In this document: positions 39,137-48,271 of the stretch, in pieces
Layout of the letters: every line of letters starts with the position of its first letter
How positions within the stretch are numbered: position 1 is the stretch's first letter
Source: Saprospiraceae bacterium
GTDB lineage: Bacteria; Bacteroidota; Bacteroidia; Chitinophagales; Saprospiraceae
Length of the DNA stretch: 64,000 nucleotides
Direction: 5' to 3'
NCBI GenBank assembly: GCA_028284395.1
Contig: JANQRV010000257.1
Span: 30,575-94,574, forward strand
Notes under the pieces: model-generated
Seen by the model: only the letters and a program-made list of their open reading frames with translations
Databases searched by the model: none
Told to the model about the DNA's origin: nothing
Position numbers and translations under genes: made by a program

Positions 39137-39716
39137 AATTTGAATTTGATCTGTTATCAGGTGGAAAATCCGGAAAGAATAAGAGGGAAATCCGGCAATA
39201 TTTTATGACTAAAGCTAATTATTCACTGTGAAAAAACCATAATTTTTCTATTATAAAATCAGAGATTAGACTGTTCTCCATACTTACACTAAGTGCCTAC
39301 AAAAGTTCACAGAATTATATTTTGCAAATAACACAAAACACACCTTCTTTAAAATTAAATTTTCTTTCTCCGTGTCAGTGATCATACAATTTGCCCAATC
39401 TCAAGGTTATATGTCTGTAAATCAATTACATATTGCCCGCTCAAAGATTACAACTGGAATTTCTGCCAGCAGCGGGAAATACAGCAAGAATCAGCGGGAA
39501 ATACAGCAAGAATAAACATCCACTTTCCTTATTTGCCGGCGAAAGCATCCTGAAATAGCTCTAAAGAGCTGAATATTAAATCATTACAAGTAAGGAGATT
39601 ATGGTTTCAAGAGATTTTTCACTAAATTGAATTAACAAATTGCCTTAACCACAACAAGTGTCCGGCCCCCTGGCCGTAAGAGTGTCTCTATTTTTAACAA
39701 TAATAAAGCAATTCAC
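39137..39716. other. Long intergenic region between divergent unknown genes
   Basis: The region is AT-rich and carries the 22-bp tandem repeat at 39470-39513. Promoters of both flanking genes must lie here. No reading frame with coding character was found. Confidence 0.6.
39470..39513. repeat. Perfect tandem duplication of a 22-bp unit
   Basis: The unit starts CAGCGGGAAATACAGC and occurs twice head to tail (39470-39491 and 39492-39513) with no mismatch. It sits about 200 bp upstream of the gene at 39717. It could be a duplicated operator or a simple slippage event. Confidence 0.85.
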
Positions 39717-40598
39717 ATGGCCAATTACGACCCTTTCAATGTGGCAAAGAGCTATTTGATGCAATACAGCCAATCCAATATTGGAGATCCCATGAAAAAT
39801 CCCTTTCATCAGACCATTGCTCCCCGAACCAATAGATTTTCTTATGAGGTTGATTTTGCAAAGGGCATAGTCAGGAACATCCAAGGGAGGAAATATGTTG
39901 GTCTGCAAAACAGCATATTTGGTTTGAAAGAATCAATCAATCTTGTACATCCAGCTTTGCAGAACCTTATGGTGAAACTAAAAATGGAAACGCACACTTT
40001 GATGCGTGATGCGGCGAAAATGGGAGAACTAAGCGAAGAAGAATTTCTCAGAACAATGATACAAATGTCTTTCCCTGTTAGAATACCCAAACCCGATGGA
40101 GGATATAGGTATGTATCTGCCAATCAAACTTTGCAGGTTTTGGAATACGACACGGGGTTTAATGTCCGAGCCAAATCCGTTGAAATCAGCATTGATGACA
40201 TGACGAAGATCGTCAATAACAATGCGCTAAGGTTATCTGAGGAAATTAAGTATTCTTTTTATAGGGATGACGGGCAAAATATCCAGAGTCTAAACAATCG
40301 ACTAAAAAAGGCAGTATTTAATTCATATGAAAAGATCTCAGAAGAACCATTTCCGAATCGAATGGGAGATGTAATTGATCAGTTTCTTCTCTTATCCAAA
40401 ACAGACTCGCCACCAACAGCTAAGAAAATTGCCAGGGAGCTAGGAATTACCAAACACGCGGTGAGATGGCATTTTGGAAAAATCAAAAAGAAAGCTAAGG
40501 AAATTATTGAAGACATCCTACCAAAATCCAGCACAGAATGGGAAAACAACACTGTTACCCCATATATTCAGACCTTATCAAACCTTGGAGTTATTTAG
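39717..40598 (+). CDS. HTH regulator with PAS-like N-terminus (293 aa)
   Basis: The C-terminal part (about 215-268) is a winged or sigma-4-like HTH: 'PTAKKIARELGITKHAVRWH' followed by 'KIKKKAKEII'. The N-terminal half shows a pattern seen in Bacteroidota PAS-LuxR regulators ('NRFSYEVDFAKGIVRN', 'SIFGLKESINLVHP', 'GGYRYVSANQTLQVLEYD'). A sensor-regulator role is therefore likely, with the ligand unknown. It converges with the next gene, whose stop overlaps by 4 bp. Confidence 0.65.
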   Translation: MANYDPFNVAKSYLMQYSQSNIGDPMKNPFHQTIAPRTNRFSYEVDFAKGIVRNIQGRKYVGLQNSIFGLKESINLVHPALQNLMVKLKMETHTLMRDAAKMGELSEEEFLRTMIQMSFPVRIPKPDGGYRYVSANQTLQVLEYDTGFNVRAKSVEISIDDMTKIVNNNALRLSEEIKYSFYRDDGQNIQSLNNRLKKAVFNSYEKISEEPFPNRMGDVIDQFLLLSKTDSPPTAKKIARELGITKHAVRWHFGKIKKKAKEIIEDILPKSSTEWENNTVTPYIQTLSNLGVI

Positions 40599-41053
40599 GG
40601 TTCCACCTGATAACCCAGAAGAGTAAATTCATCAATATAATGATCTAGCTTTTCTTGAAGTTGTTTTTCTCGACCAGTTTCTAAAAGGATACCATTTCCA
40701 TCTGCTAATAACTTTACCTGGTCACAATACGTTTGGGGCCTTTCGTCAAAAATCGCAAAAACGTCAACTTCTTCTACATTTCTTTTCAATTCGAAGAGAA
40801 TCTTCGGAGCATTTCTATAACCTTGTTTCAATAGGTGGTAGATCCCGTTTTTATCTCGATGAACCTCATTTGGGATGGATCGAATGATTTCTACACCGAT
40901 CTTCTCGAAGGGATTGAAATTAAATCCTCGTACATTTACATTTGCGCCTTCTTCGCCGTTTCCAATCCAAAAATCATCCAGTGGTTTCGCAGTCTCTAAA
41001 ACCGGTATTAATGCCAAAACTTTGTGATAAAGCAGCTTCTTCAAGTCCTTCAT
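40595..41053 (-). CDS. Hypothetical protein (about 152 aa)
   Basis: It is not recognised. The ATG at 41053 ('MKDLKKLLYHK') is preferred; in-frame alternatives exist at 41092 and 41119. The product is soluble, with 'DDFWIGNGEEGANVNVRGFN' near the start of a compact domain. It is convergent with the regulator at 39717-40598, the two stops overlapping by 4 bp. Confidence 0.55.
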   Translation of the reverse strand: MKDLKKLLYHKVLALIPVLETAKPLDDFWIGNGEEGANVNVRGFNFNPFEKIGVEIIRSIPNEVHRDKNGIYHLLKQGYRNAPKILFELKRNVEEVDVFAIFDERPQTYCDQVKLLADGNGILLETGREKQLQEKLDHYIDEFTLLGYQVEP

Positions 41054-41663
41054 GCAGGCTGTTTTCGTAATTTGACCAGTAAAAATAAACATAGTAATAT
41101 TGTTATTCCATTCACACAAATGACAGTCCTAGCATCGCTTTGTTATGCTACGAAAGACAACCTTAGATCTATCCCTTAAATTAGGTAACAAATGTTCAAA
41201 GTTCAAAAATGCTGCTTGCACTTTTGGCAAAGGCCAAATCACTACAGCTATCCATCGATTTGAAAAAGATTCTTGAAGTTTCCCTTTTTGATTACAATCA
41301 CAAGCAGCTAATCAGGATTTACACGAGACCAGAAAATCGCAGCAGACGAATAGTTTTCCAACACAATCTATGTTGCAATTTTCCTTTGTAAGATCTCGAT
41401 GTACGCCTCTTGTAGGGTTAATGAAGTTTCTGGGTGTGTAACTATATTTTATGGAAAACAATATTATAGGGTTTATATTCGAATTCACATACTATGGGTA
41501 TTAATAAAAATGTCAAAAAAAATCACTAAGTCGCGCACCGTTTTAGCTCTCACCAATTTTCGCTCTCAATTCCCCACTTCGCAGGGGTACTAGGTTTCTT
41601 TTCCTCAGATTAGTGTAATCTTGTATTGTCGATTTTGTTATTTCAACTTTATAATATTCTAAC
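41054..41663. other. Intergenic stretch without a confident gene
   Basis: A short plus-strand frame at 41209-41391 begins 'MLLALLAKAKSLQLSIDLKK' and has some coding character, but its second half does not. It could be the decayed end of a gene. Otherwise only promoter-type AT-rich sequence was seen. Confidence 0.45.
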
Positions 41664-42098
41664 ATGAGGCGCTTTATATATTTACTAATTCTACTTTTCC
41701 TTCTCATATTCATCCTTTTCCGACATTTTAGCTCAGCCCCCACATTCACAGAGGAAGAGGTATTGATGGCACCAACAGTGACCTTGTCTGACATTCGAAA
41801 GGAGATAGATGAGTTTGCAAATCATCCAGTCGTAGTAGAAGGGTATGTCACTGAGTCCTTCTACACTGGTTTTCTTGGTGGAGGTTGGTTTTGCGTTCAG
41901 GATGGCAGTGACGTGAGTCTCCGTATTTTTAGTAGAAAAGGGCTCACTCCCGCCATCAACAATTATGAACCAAGAACCGTTGTCCCCAAAATCATTTTTA
42001 GGCACAATGAATTCGTTCTAATAATAGCAGCAGAACATACCAGGCAAAGTTTCATCAAAGGCCCCGAAAATCCCCAAATTATATATTCTTCAAATTAG
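41664..42098 (+). CDS. Small membrane-anchored protein with OB-fold-like domain (144 aa)
   Basis: Residues 4-21 form a strongly hydrophobic helix that is either an uncleaved anchor or a signal sequence. The soluble part has a five-strand pattern with 'VVVEGYVTES' and 'WFCVQDGSDVSLRIF', reminiscent of tRNA_anti-like OB folds found in small exported proteins. The next gene starts 15 bp downstream, so the two form a unit. Function is unknown. Confidence 0.65.
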   Translation: MRRFIYLLILLFLLIFILFRHFSSAPTFTEEEVLMAPTVTLSDIRKEIDEFANHPVVVEGYVTESFYTGFLGGGWFCVQDGSDVSLRIFSRKGLTPAINNYEPRTVVPKIIFRHNEFVLIIAAEHTRQSFIKGPENPQIIYSSN

Positions 42099-42112
42099 AA
42101 CAGAGGTAATAA

Positions 42113-42727
42113 ATGAGAACTTACTCAAGCCGATTCAACTTAAAAACAATTGTGGGACTTTATGCGACTTCCTCGATTGTAATTCTCTTGTTAGCGGTTC
42201 TATCATCTCCTTACTGGCTTTTAGTATTATTACTCCAAATGACGCTGCAGGTATTGCAAATTGAACATCTTTTGGCAAATACAAATGGACACGACGAGCC
42301 GATAGTCACCCCACTGATAAGAAAAATACAAGATTTCTTCTTTTCCCCCTTGGAAATAGAACAAAAAAAACTAAAACGCCGCCTTGCTGAAATACAGAAA
42401 AAGAAAGTTCTTGAGACAAGTAGGCTTCATGAGCTTGAAGCTAAACACACCTTGTACCTCCAGGATATTGGGGTTAATGCCGACCAAGCCGATCTTATAC
42501 AATCCATTCTTAAAAAAAACACTGATGGGTACCAATCGCTCCATCGAGAATTGACTTCAAGAAAACAGGCATTGGAAGATTTGGAACATGATGTAATAAA
42601 AAAACACCGTAATAACCAAAAATATAGGATAGCCTTAAGATACTCCAAAACTTTAGAGAATAACTGTTGGCATTTGGACGGTCGTACTGACGAATTGATT
42701 GACCTCATTCATTCCGAAATAACCTAA
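42113..42727 (+). CDS. Membrane protein with coiled-coil tail (204 aa)
   Basis: Two hydrophobic segments (about 12-30 and 32-48) are followed by a long charged helical region (about 75-160) with heptad character ('KKLKRRLAEIQKKK', 'LTSRKQALEDLEHDV'). It is not recognised. It follows the small anchored protein by 15 bp and is closed by the terminator at 42780-42809. Confidence 0.65.
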   Translation: MRTYSSRFNLKTIVGLYATSSIVILLLAVLSSPYWLLVLLLQMTLQVLQIEHLLANTNGHDEPIVTPLIRKIQDFFFSPLEIEQKKLKRRLAEIQKKKVLETSRLHELEAKHTLYLQDIGVNADQADLIQSILKKNTDGYQSLHRELTSRKQALEDLEHDVIKKHRNNQKYRIALRYSKTLENNCWHLDGRTDELIDLIHSEIT

Positions 42728-42779
42728 CTCTCCACCTTAAACTGTAGTGATTTTTATCGGTGTAGCCATTGACATCTAC

Positions 42780-42809
42780 CAGCGCCCCCTCTTCGGGGAT
42801 GCTGTTTTT
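42780..42809 (+). terminator. Rho-independent terminator
   Basis: CAGC and CCCC pair with GGGG and GCTG around a CTCTTC loop with a small internal bulge, and five T residues follow. It ends the plus-strand pair 41664-42727. Confidence 0.7.
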
Positions 42810-42825
42810 CGGTACGACCATTTAC

Positions 42826-44223
42826 TTAAAAACAAAATGAACAGCTGCTCGAATCCTCTCCCACCCCTTGAGGCCTAAAATTACTTGTCGGGTTCTGCTG
42901 TTCCAAAGCTCGAATAGCTTCGCTGATCCGTCGAGGTGTATAGGTCGTTCCAAAGCCAGTTATTTGCTCAGCACCATCGATTGTTTCTGGGGTCAGGATA
43001 TTGAAGATGTCTTGCGAAAATCCAGCGCAAGTATATTGGTATGACCAGTTTAGGTTCCGGCTAAGAAGACTTTCTAATTGTTTTTCCTGACTTTCATCCA
43101 ATGGATAAAATCGAGCAAGCGTTCCGAAACCATTTTCCAGGTTGGTGCGAATATCAGATCCATTCCCATTGTCAACAGTTGAAGGATGATCATCGGGCCA
43201 AAGACCGTAGAATGTAGTTTGCCCATTTTTGGTCAAACTAACCCATGAATGCCCTAGGGTCCCCGATCCCGTAAAACCTAAAACCTCTCCGATCACCACT
43301 GCCTCCAATGGAAAATTGCTTGGAGGAACGTTCGAGTGAATCCCCAATATTGCCTTTTCCCTAGGGCATTCTTTGACCTCGAATTCCCAGGCAGTTCCGC
43401 CATCTAGGCAGCCGGAAACATATACGTCCACTTTTTTACTAACAGCGGGATCATAGTAGATATTAAATACATTTCGTTGGCCGAGAAATCCATCTCCCGG
43501 AACCACATTTTTACATTCTTTGATCGGTGGGGCACTGCCGCTCAATAGTTCGCCGGTACTGCGTATCCATTCATTGTTGTAGCGTACATCTAAACGGTCG
43601 GGAATGCTAAAAGTATTGAACTCGATGGAAATGAAGCCCCTCTCCTCTCCGAATGCAAAAGACTGGTTATAGACTCCGTCAGCACCTTCTACCTTGGGAA
43701 AAGGAGGGCCGTCGGCACAGTAATCTTGGGGAAGTTCTACAGTGGTAGCCAGTACCCGGGTGTTTCCTGTATTGCCCCCACCGTCGAAGAGATGATAATC
43801 GATGAAAAATTCGCCATCGACCACATTGGCAGGAATGCCGATACTCAGGACTTCGGCGGTACTTTGACCCAAATTCTGCGGCTCAAAAGGAATTTCCCAG
43901 TAGTTATCCGCGCCTTCAATTTGCAGGTAAACACCAGCTATCTTGTTGTTTGAGCTGTAGACAAACGGCAAAAACAGGAAATTATCGCTGGTGATTAGAG
44001 CCGTTTTCTGTGAATTCGTGATCTGCAAATCCATTAACCCCATGGATTGGGGTGCCTGCCCAGGATGATTGATCGCATTTTCGATAAGCAATGCACGGCT
44101 TAGTTCACTTGGCTGAGTGTCGGGATCAATGGTTTTAAGCTTGAAATTATTCTTTTCACACCCTTGCATAAGGATGCTTAATAACAGGATAAATGACACG
44201 AAATGACGAGTTCTATTCTTCAT
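42826..44223 (-). CDS. Lipoprotein with permuted NlpC/P60-like C-terminal domain (465 aa)
   Basis: The N-terminus has a lipobox ending at Cys22 ('LMQGC'). The middle part is beta-rich. From about residue 290, 'LGHSWVSLTKNGQTTFYG' (His325) is followed much later by 'YQYTCAGFSQDIF' (Cys399). This His-before-Cys order is that of circularly permuted papain-like (YiiX/NlpC) hydrolases. The product also ends in a Cys-rich tail ('CSFCF'). A cell-wall or lipid hydrolase role is inferred from the two motifs only. It is the last gene of the four-gene envelope operon (31 bp after the beta-barrel gene). Confidence 0.7.
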   Translation of the reverse strand: MKNRTRHFVSFILLLSILMQGCEKNNFKLKTIDPDTQPSELSRALLIENAINHPGQAPQSMGLMDLQITNSQKTALITSDNFLFLPFVYSSNNKIAGVYLQIEGADNYWEIPFEPQNLGQSTAEVLSIGIPANVVDGEFFIDYHLFDGGGNTGNTRVLATTVELPQDYCADGPPFPKVEGADGVYNQSFAFGEERGFISIEFNTFSIPDRLDVRYNNEWIRSTGELLSGSAPPIKECKNVVPGDGFLGQRNVFNIYYDPAVSKKVDVYVSGCLDGGTAWEFEVKECPREKAILGIHSNVPPSNFPLEAVVIGEVLGFTGSGTLGHSWVSLTKNGQTTFYGLWPDDHPSTVDNGNGSDIRTNLENGFGTLARFYPLDESQEKQLESLLSRNLNWSYQYTCAGFSQDIFNILTPETIDGAEQITGFGTTYTPRRISEAIRALEQQNPTSNFRPQGVGEDSSSCSFCF

Positions 44224-44254
44224 GGATTGCGGATTTTGGAATAAAGTCTACAGT

Positions 44255-44827
44255 TTATAAGGAGAATTGAATTCCGACCGAAAGAAGTGAAATGCCCAAC
44301 CCACCCTCGAGAAACAAATGCAAAAAATCACTATGGTAATAATGTCCGCCGACAAAAACGGAGTACACGAATCCAGAAGGTGTCGTTACTGTATTCACAT
44401 TTAAATTGGTCAAATCTCCTCTACCCTGATAGCCATACTTTGCAACTTTTATGCCGAGACCCAGTCCTACATAGAAGTCGAATTTTTCTTGATTGAATAG
44501 ACTCTGGTGCCAGGCTGATCGAACCATCGCCACGGCATATTGATGTCTATAGAAATAATGGTCTCCTCTAAAGCGATAAACCGTACCACGAGAAGAAGTA
44601 TAGCCCAACCTACCACCAACGGTGATTTTATCGGTAACGGCTTTTTCAACGTCTACTGTCAATAATGGAATCTGCATTTGGTGACCCTCTTCATAGCTCG
44701 GGTTGCCGTGAAGCCCGACACCCAGATGGATATAGAATTTGCCTTCTTCGTATTCCTGGGCTTGCAATTCACCTGATAAACAGGAAAGAAAGGCACAAAT
44801 GGTAATGAGGGTTTTGAGATTTGACAT
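44255..44827 (-). CDS. Outer-membrane beta-barrel protein (190 aa)
   Basis: A signal peptide ('FLSCLSGELQAQE') precedes alternating amphipathic strands such as 'FYIHLGVGLHGNP', 'VGGRLGYTSSRG' and 'FLEGGLGISLLSVG', typical of eight-stranded barrels. It lies 12 bp after the repeat protein gene and 31 bp before the lipoprotein gene. No specific transport role can be named. Confidence 0.75.
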   Translation of the reverse strand: MSNLKTLITICAFLSCLSGELQAQEYEEGKFYIHLGVGLHGNPSYEEGHQMQIPLLTVDVEKAVTDKITVGGRLGYTSSRGTVYRFRGDHYFYRHQYAVAMVRSAWHQSLFNQEKFDFYVGLGLGIKVAKYGYQGRGDLTNLNVNTVTTPSGFVYSVFVGGHYYHSDFLHLFLEGGLGISLLSVGIQFSL

Positions 44828-44839
44828 ACGATGAGAAGT

Positions 44840-46528
44840 TTATTTTCTGCAATTTTTAACCAACACTTTCCAGGCCTGAATCATGTTTCTGGCTAGTGCT
44901 AAATCGTCAAGATAGATTTGAAAACCGCTTACATACTTGGCTATTTCTTCATTTTCGTAATGCTTCACGTATTTATTCTTGGCGGTTGCTCCAACGGCGA
45001 TGGCGAGTTCTTTACCATTAATAGCGTAATCAATTTTACGATCGTCCATATCACTAACGGTAAATTCAAATAACTCTCTCATTTCTTTCTTGCTACTGGT
45101 TTCTTTTTGGGTAAATGTCAATTGGCAGGGATCTGATGACTCTTGACAAGACACCTTTTGGTTATATTCCGTATCACCAATTGTCACATTAGGAATGTGC
45201 TTTACGATCCAATCCAATGCCTGCGTGGCAGTTGCCGAATCCGCAATGGAAAAAACTCTGGATTTGCGACAAATTGACACCATTTGGATGAGAACATCTT
45301 CTATCATTTTGGCGACTTCGATATCATTTGCCAGAAAACTAATTTCGCGGACATATTTTTCAAGTTCTTCTTCTCTGAAATGCTGAATCAAGGGTTGTTT
45401 ATAAAGAGGTTTTCCCTTGACCGAGACAGTTTTTCCAGATATGTGAAGTTTAATTGATCGATGGTCCAAATCAGCAAATTCAAACCTCCAAAAACCCTGT
45501 CCTCCATTTTTTGAGGCATCACCTTCCTCTACTCTTAGCTCACAGCTGCAAAATCCGGAGAAGACTTGCCTGGTATGCTTATTTTGTTCTTCTCCAATCT
45601 CGGCTAACCCCTTTAGCAGTTCAGCCCCTTCTTCTATCGAGGTGATGATAGTTGTCTGTTCCCTCTGCTGTTCTTTGGCTAAATGAATGGTCTTTTTGAG
45701 TACCTGTCTGGCAAAACGTCCTTGTTCAATGGATCTCACTTGCAGATCCAATACCTTGCCGTAGTTTTCTTGTTCCCCGTCTTTTTCCCGATAAACGTAT
45801 TTGTGGCGTTGTTCTGTTTCTGCAGAAATAGAGACCGACTTGCCATCGACTTCTAAACGCACTGTCGCCGACCGCAAATCAGATAGGTTGACCCTTTGCC
45901 CGAAAAAGTGGTCCGGTCCATTTACCTTGACCTCCAAAATAGATTGAGATTGATCGGGACGATGTAGCATCTGTTCACTTGCCCCATCAGAGGCGCTCTG
46001 GTGGTTAAGATTTTGTTGCAACCAGTCGAACCCAGTTTTTAAAGACTCGATGGTTATTTCCTCATTAAAGACTTGCACCGCCAATTCACTACATTCCCTG
46101 ACCTGGTTTCTGATTAACCGGGCATTTTCCGGCGAATAAATGAACAAGACGATCTCATGGGTATAATTTTCCCTTACCCCATCGACAGTAACTCCAATGA
46201 ATTTTTGCCTTTGCGACGTTTTCAAAGTCATTTCCACTACCTCCTTTTTGGGGCGCCAACCCATTACTTTTGTATCGAGATCAGCCAGATTAACTTGGTA
46301 TTGAGTGAGCGAGGTACCTTTCTTCCCATCCTGCGTTTCCTCGATTACTACCTCATAAGATTTTTCAGGATGAGCCTTGAGTTGATACCTGTACAACCCG
46401 TCATAGCTTTCCGTTTCTATGAACATCTTCTCCAACTTCCGGATTGCATTTTGTAATTCACCCTCTTGACCAAATGCGATCAGAGGTATGAAAAACCAAC
46501 CAAGAAAAAGTAAAATACGCGTTCTCAT
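44840..46528 (-). CDS. Exported protein built from about four copies of an unknown domain (562 aa)
   Basis: The ATG at 46528 gives a signal peptide ending 'IAFGQ'; a TTG at 46546 is also in frame. A unit of roughly 130-140 residues recurs about four times. Its signature is an 'F.F.DLD.R.I' strand, an 'I.GK' turn, a 'KYV.HYE.EE' segment and a helical end with a Cys ('VSICRK', 'VKNCRK', 'VRECSE'). I do not recognise this domain. The gene is between two beta-barrel genes (67 bp and 12 bp), so it is presumably periplasmic. Confidence 0.75.
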   Translation of the reverse strand: MRTRILLFLGWFFIPLIAFGQEGELQNAIRKLEKMFIETESYDGLYRYQLKAHPEKSYEVVIEETQDGKKGTSLTQYQVNLADLDTKVMGWRPKKEVVEMTLKTSQRQKFIGVTVDGVRENYTHEIVLFIYSPENARLIRNQVRECSELAVQVFNEEITIESLKTGFDWLQQNLNHQSASDGASEQMLHRPDQSQSILEVKVNGPDHFFGQRVNLSDLRSATVRLEVDGKSVSISAETEQRHKYVYREKDGEQENYGKVLDLQVRSIEQGRFARQVLKKTIHLAKEQQREQTTIITSIEEGAELLKGLAEIGEEQNKHTRQVFSGFCSCELRVEEGDASKNGGQGFWRFEFADLDHRSIKLHISGKTVSVKGKPLYKQPLIQHFREEELEKYVREISFLANDIEVAKMIEDVLIQMVSICRKSRVFSIADSATATQALDWIVKHIPNVTIGDTEYNQKVSCQESSDPCQLTFTQKETSSKKEMRELFEFTVSDMDDRKIDYAINGKELAIAVGATAKNKYVKHYENEEIAKYVSGFQIYLDDLALARNMIQAWKVLVKNCRK

Positions 46529-46613
46529 AGTGCAAAAATTTCCCAAAAAGGAGTTGGCGGGCTACTACTAGCGGCAGCCAGCAACTCTCTCAGCATGATT
46601 GGTGATTATAATT

Positions 46614-47099
46614 TCATTTTCTAAAAACATATCTTATAGCCAGCGATCCGTACCTTCCCCCGAACCCGGAGCCATATCCATTAAAAAGGTAAGTAGGTAT
46701 CCAATCGACGCTAACGTTTATCGGAACACTCTCAAATTCATAGTCCAGTCCGAGGTATGCCTGGATCCCAAAAGCAGTACTGCTGTAGGTACCGAGAAAA
46801 TCAGAATCAAATGACCAAATAAAAACCGAAGCCCCACCTCCATAATAGTATCTCAATCCCTCGATTACCTCATCGAGTGGTTTATGTTTTTGAAAAGCCC
46901 CGCTGATATTGGTCCATTGATAATTGGCTCGGCTTCTGAATCCAACATAAACTTCTATCGCATTGTCCGATTCGCTAAGAAATTGCTTATAGGAGATGGA
47001 GAGCGGATTGCCAAATCGGGGGCCCAATGTAGACTGGGCTTTGCCAAAAGTATGGCTGAGCAAAAAAACTAGCGAAATGCAAAAAATCCGTTTTTTCAT
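46614..47099 (-). CDS. Outer-membrane beta-barrel protein (161 aa)
   Basis: A signal peptide ('SLVFLLSHTFGKAQS') is followed by a short barrel-type sequence with aromatic girdles ('AIEVYVGFRSRANYQW', 'VDWIPTYLFNGYGSGFGG') and a C-terminal 'AIRYVFRK'. It is the first gene of the minus-strand envelope operon that runs to 42826. Confidence 0.75.
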   Translation of the reverse strand: MKKRIFCISLVFLLSHTFGKAQSTLGPRFGNPLSISYKQFLSESDNAIEVYVGFRSRANYQWTNISGAFQKHKPLDEVIEGLRYYYGGGASVFIWSFDSDFLGTYSSTAFGIQAYLGLDYEFESVPINVSVDWIPTYLFNGYGSGFGGRYGSLAIRYVFRK

Positions 47100-47249
47100 T
47101 AATATCGATTTTAGAATATAAAAGGTTTGGTTTAAGACAATAGAGTATCTCTCGCGTAATTGAAAACACGTTGTTATATAGCCTTGAATTTCACATCCAA
47201 AGATGAATTCAAATCAAATTATAATCCTTCGCATGCAGTAGTACGTTGA

Positions 47250-47354
47250 TCATCCGTTGAAAACCAACCGCCGACGCATGTCTCGAAAGTGGGTTTCCAA
47301 AGTCCGTTTGCTAATCCCCAACCATTTACAAGCAGCGTCGGAAGACAATATTTG
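47250..47354 (-). pseudogene. Remnant of a helix-turn-helix (HTH_17/excisionase-like) gene
   Basis: Between stops, the minus strand encodes 34 residues including 'LSSDAACKWLGISKRTLETH', a close match to the 'LTSKEAAKYLGISKRTL' motif of small HTH_17 proteins from Bacteroidota mobile elements. It has no start codon or upstream coding sequence and ends soon after the HTH, so it is a fragment. Confidence 0.6.
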
Positions 47355-47790
47355 TTATGTCTACGCAGGTAGATCAGCTCTCAAAATGGTTGTCATCAAG
47401 TCTTCTTAGGGGATGCCCCAAGTAACTTTTTATCATTTGATGGTTAAGTAATAAATATTACTTGTTCATTATCAGGTATCGATATTCTGCAAATTCGCTT
47501 GGAAAATTAACATTAGTAGATGGTTGCACTTCATTATCTTTTGGTGAGGGTTTACAGATATCTTATCGTTGGTATATCTCTACCGATATCTGCTTAGGCA
47601 AGCTACAAAGACATCGGGTCAGATTCAAGGAAAGAAAGAGGAGCTAGTAAGAATCTGGGCAAGCAATATTTTCCATAAAAATTTAAAAATCAGTGATATA
47701 AAAGTCAAAAAATTAGAATTCCATCTGGATTTATTCTGACAATCTGCAGTTTCTTCCGAGATAAATATTTGAATGAATACCTAGAAATGA
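47355..47790. other. Decayed or non-coding sequence
   Basis: No gene was recognised. A 61-codon plus-strand frame at 47462-47647 has no family resemblance. The flanking fragments suggest that this is a former gene region. Confidence 0.5.
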
Positions 47791-47967
47791 GTAGCTATAA
47801 ATTGTCCGGTCAAGAGTTCCTTGCCAGTGATCATCAACAAAACATGCAGCACCTTCCTGCCCAATGTATTTTCTCCGATCGGCGACGACAACAACGATTA
47901 CTTCTACGTAATCGAAAGCTGGGACGGCATAGCCATTAAAAGTTTTCGAATCATGATCAATGCCTAA
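47791..47967 (+). pseudogene. Remnant of a type IX secreted protein: gliding C-terminal domain fragment
   Basis: The frame contains 'TFLPNVFSPIGDDNNDYFYV' and 'IKSFRIMINA' before a stop. This is the start of a gliding motility-associated C-terminal domain (usual motif 'PNVFSPNGDGxND'). The rest of the domain and the upstream protein are missing, and a stop precedes the fragment at 47788-47790. The bidirectional terminator 130 bp downstream may have belonged to the original gene. Confidence 0.7.
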
Positions 47968-48094
47968 ATCCAGGCATTGACCCTTGCGTTTTGGAACTGG
48001 AATTCCTAGGCATCCCCAACCTCGTTTTATTTAAAGGAGATGGACTACTAATGAAATAAGTTGCCAGCTAATTCCTCCCATAACCTAAAAACGT

Positions 48095-48132
48095 GCAGAG
48101 GTCAATCTATGAATGACCTCTGCAATTTTTTT
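48095..48132. terminator. Bidirectional rho-independent terminator
   Basis: GCAGAGGTCA and TGACCTCTGC form a perfect 10-bp stem with a 9-base loop. On the plus strand AATTTTTTT follows. On the minus strand ACGTTTTTAGG follows, so it could also end the pre-crRNA of array 1, whose last repeat is 140 bp away. Confidence 0.8.
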
Positions 48133-48271
48133 GCATTCCCGGTATTAAAGAATCTTGATTCATCCCTCTTTCCGAGGATTTTCCAAAGGATCTCTCTGCA
48201 ATGATCCTGTTTGGCGAAAGTTTAAAGAAGCTGTACTTGTCAAGATAGCAATGGCTAGTCATTATTCTTAC

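Noticed and set aside
47278..47409. Plus-strand 43-codon frame beginning MSRKW
   Set aside because: It is antisense to the better supported HTH_17-like fragment on the minus strand.
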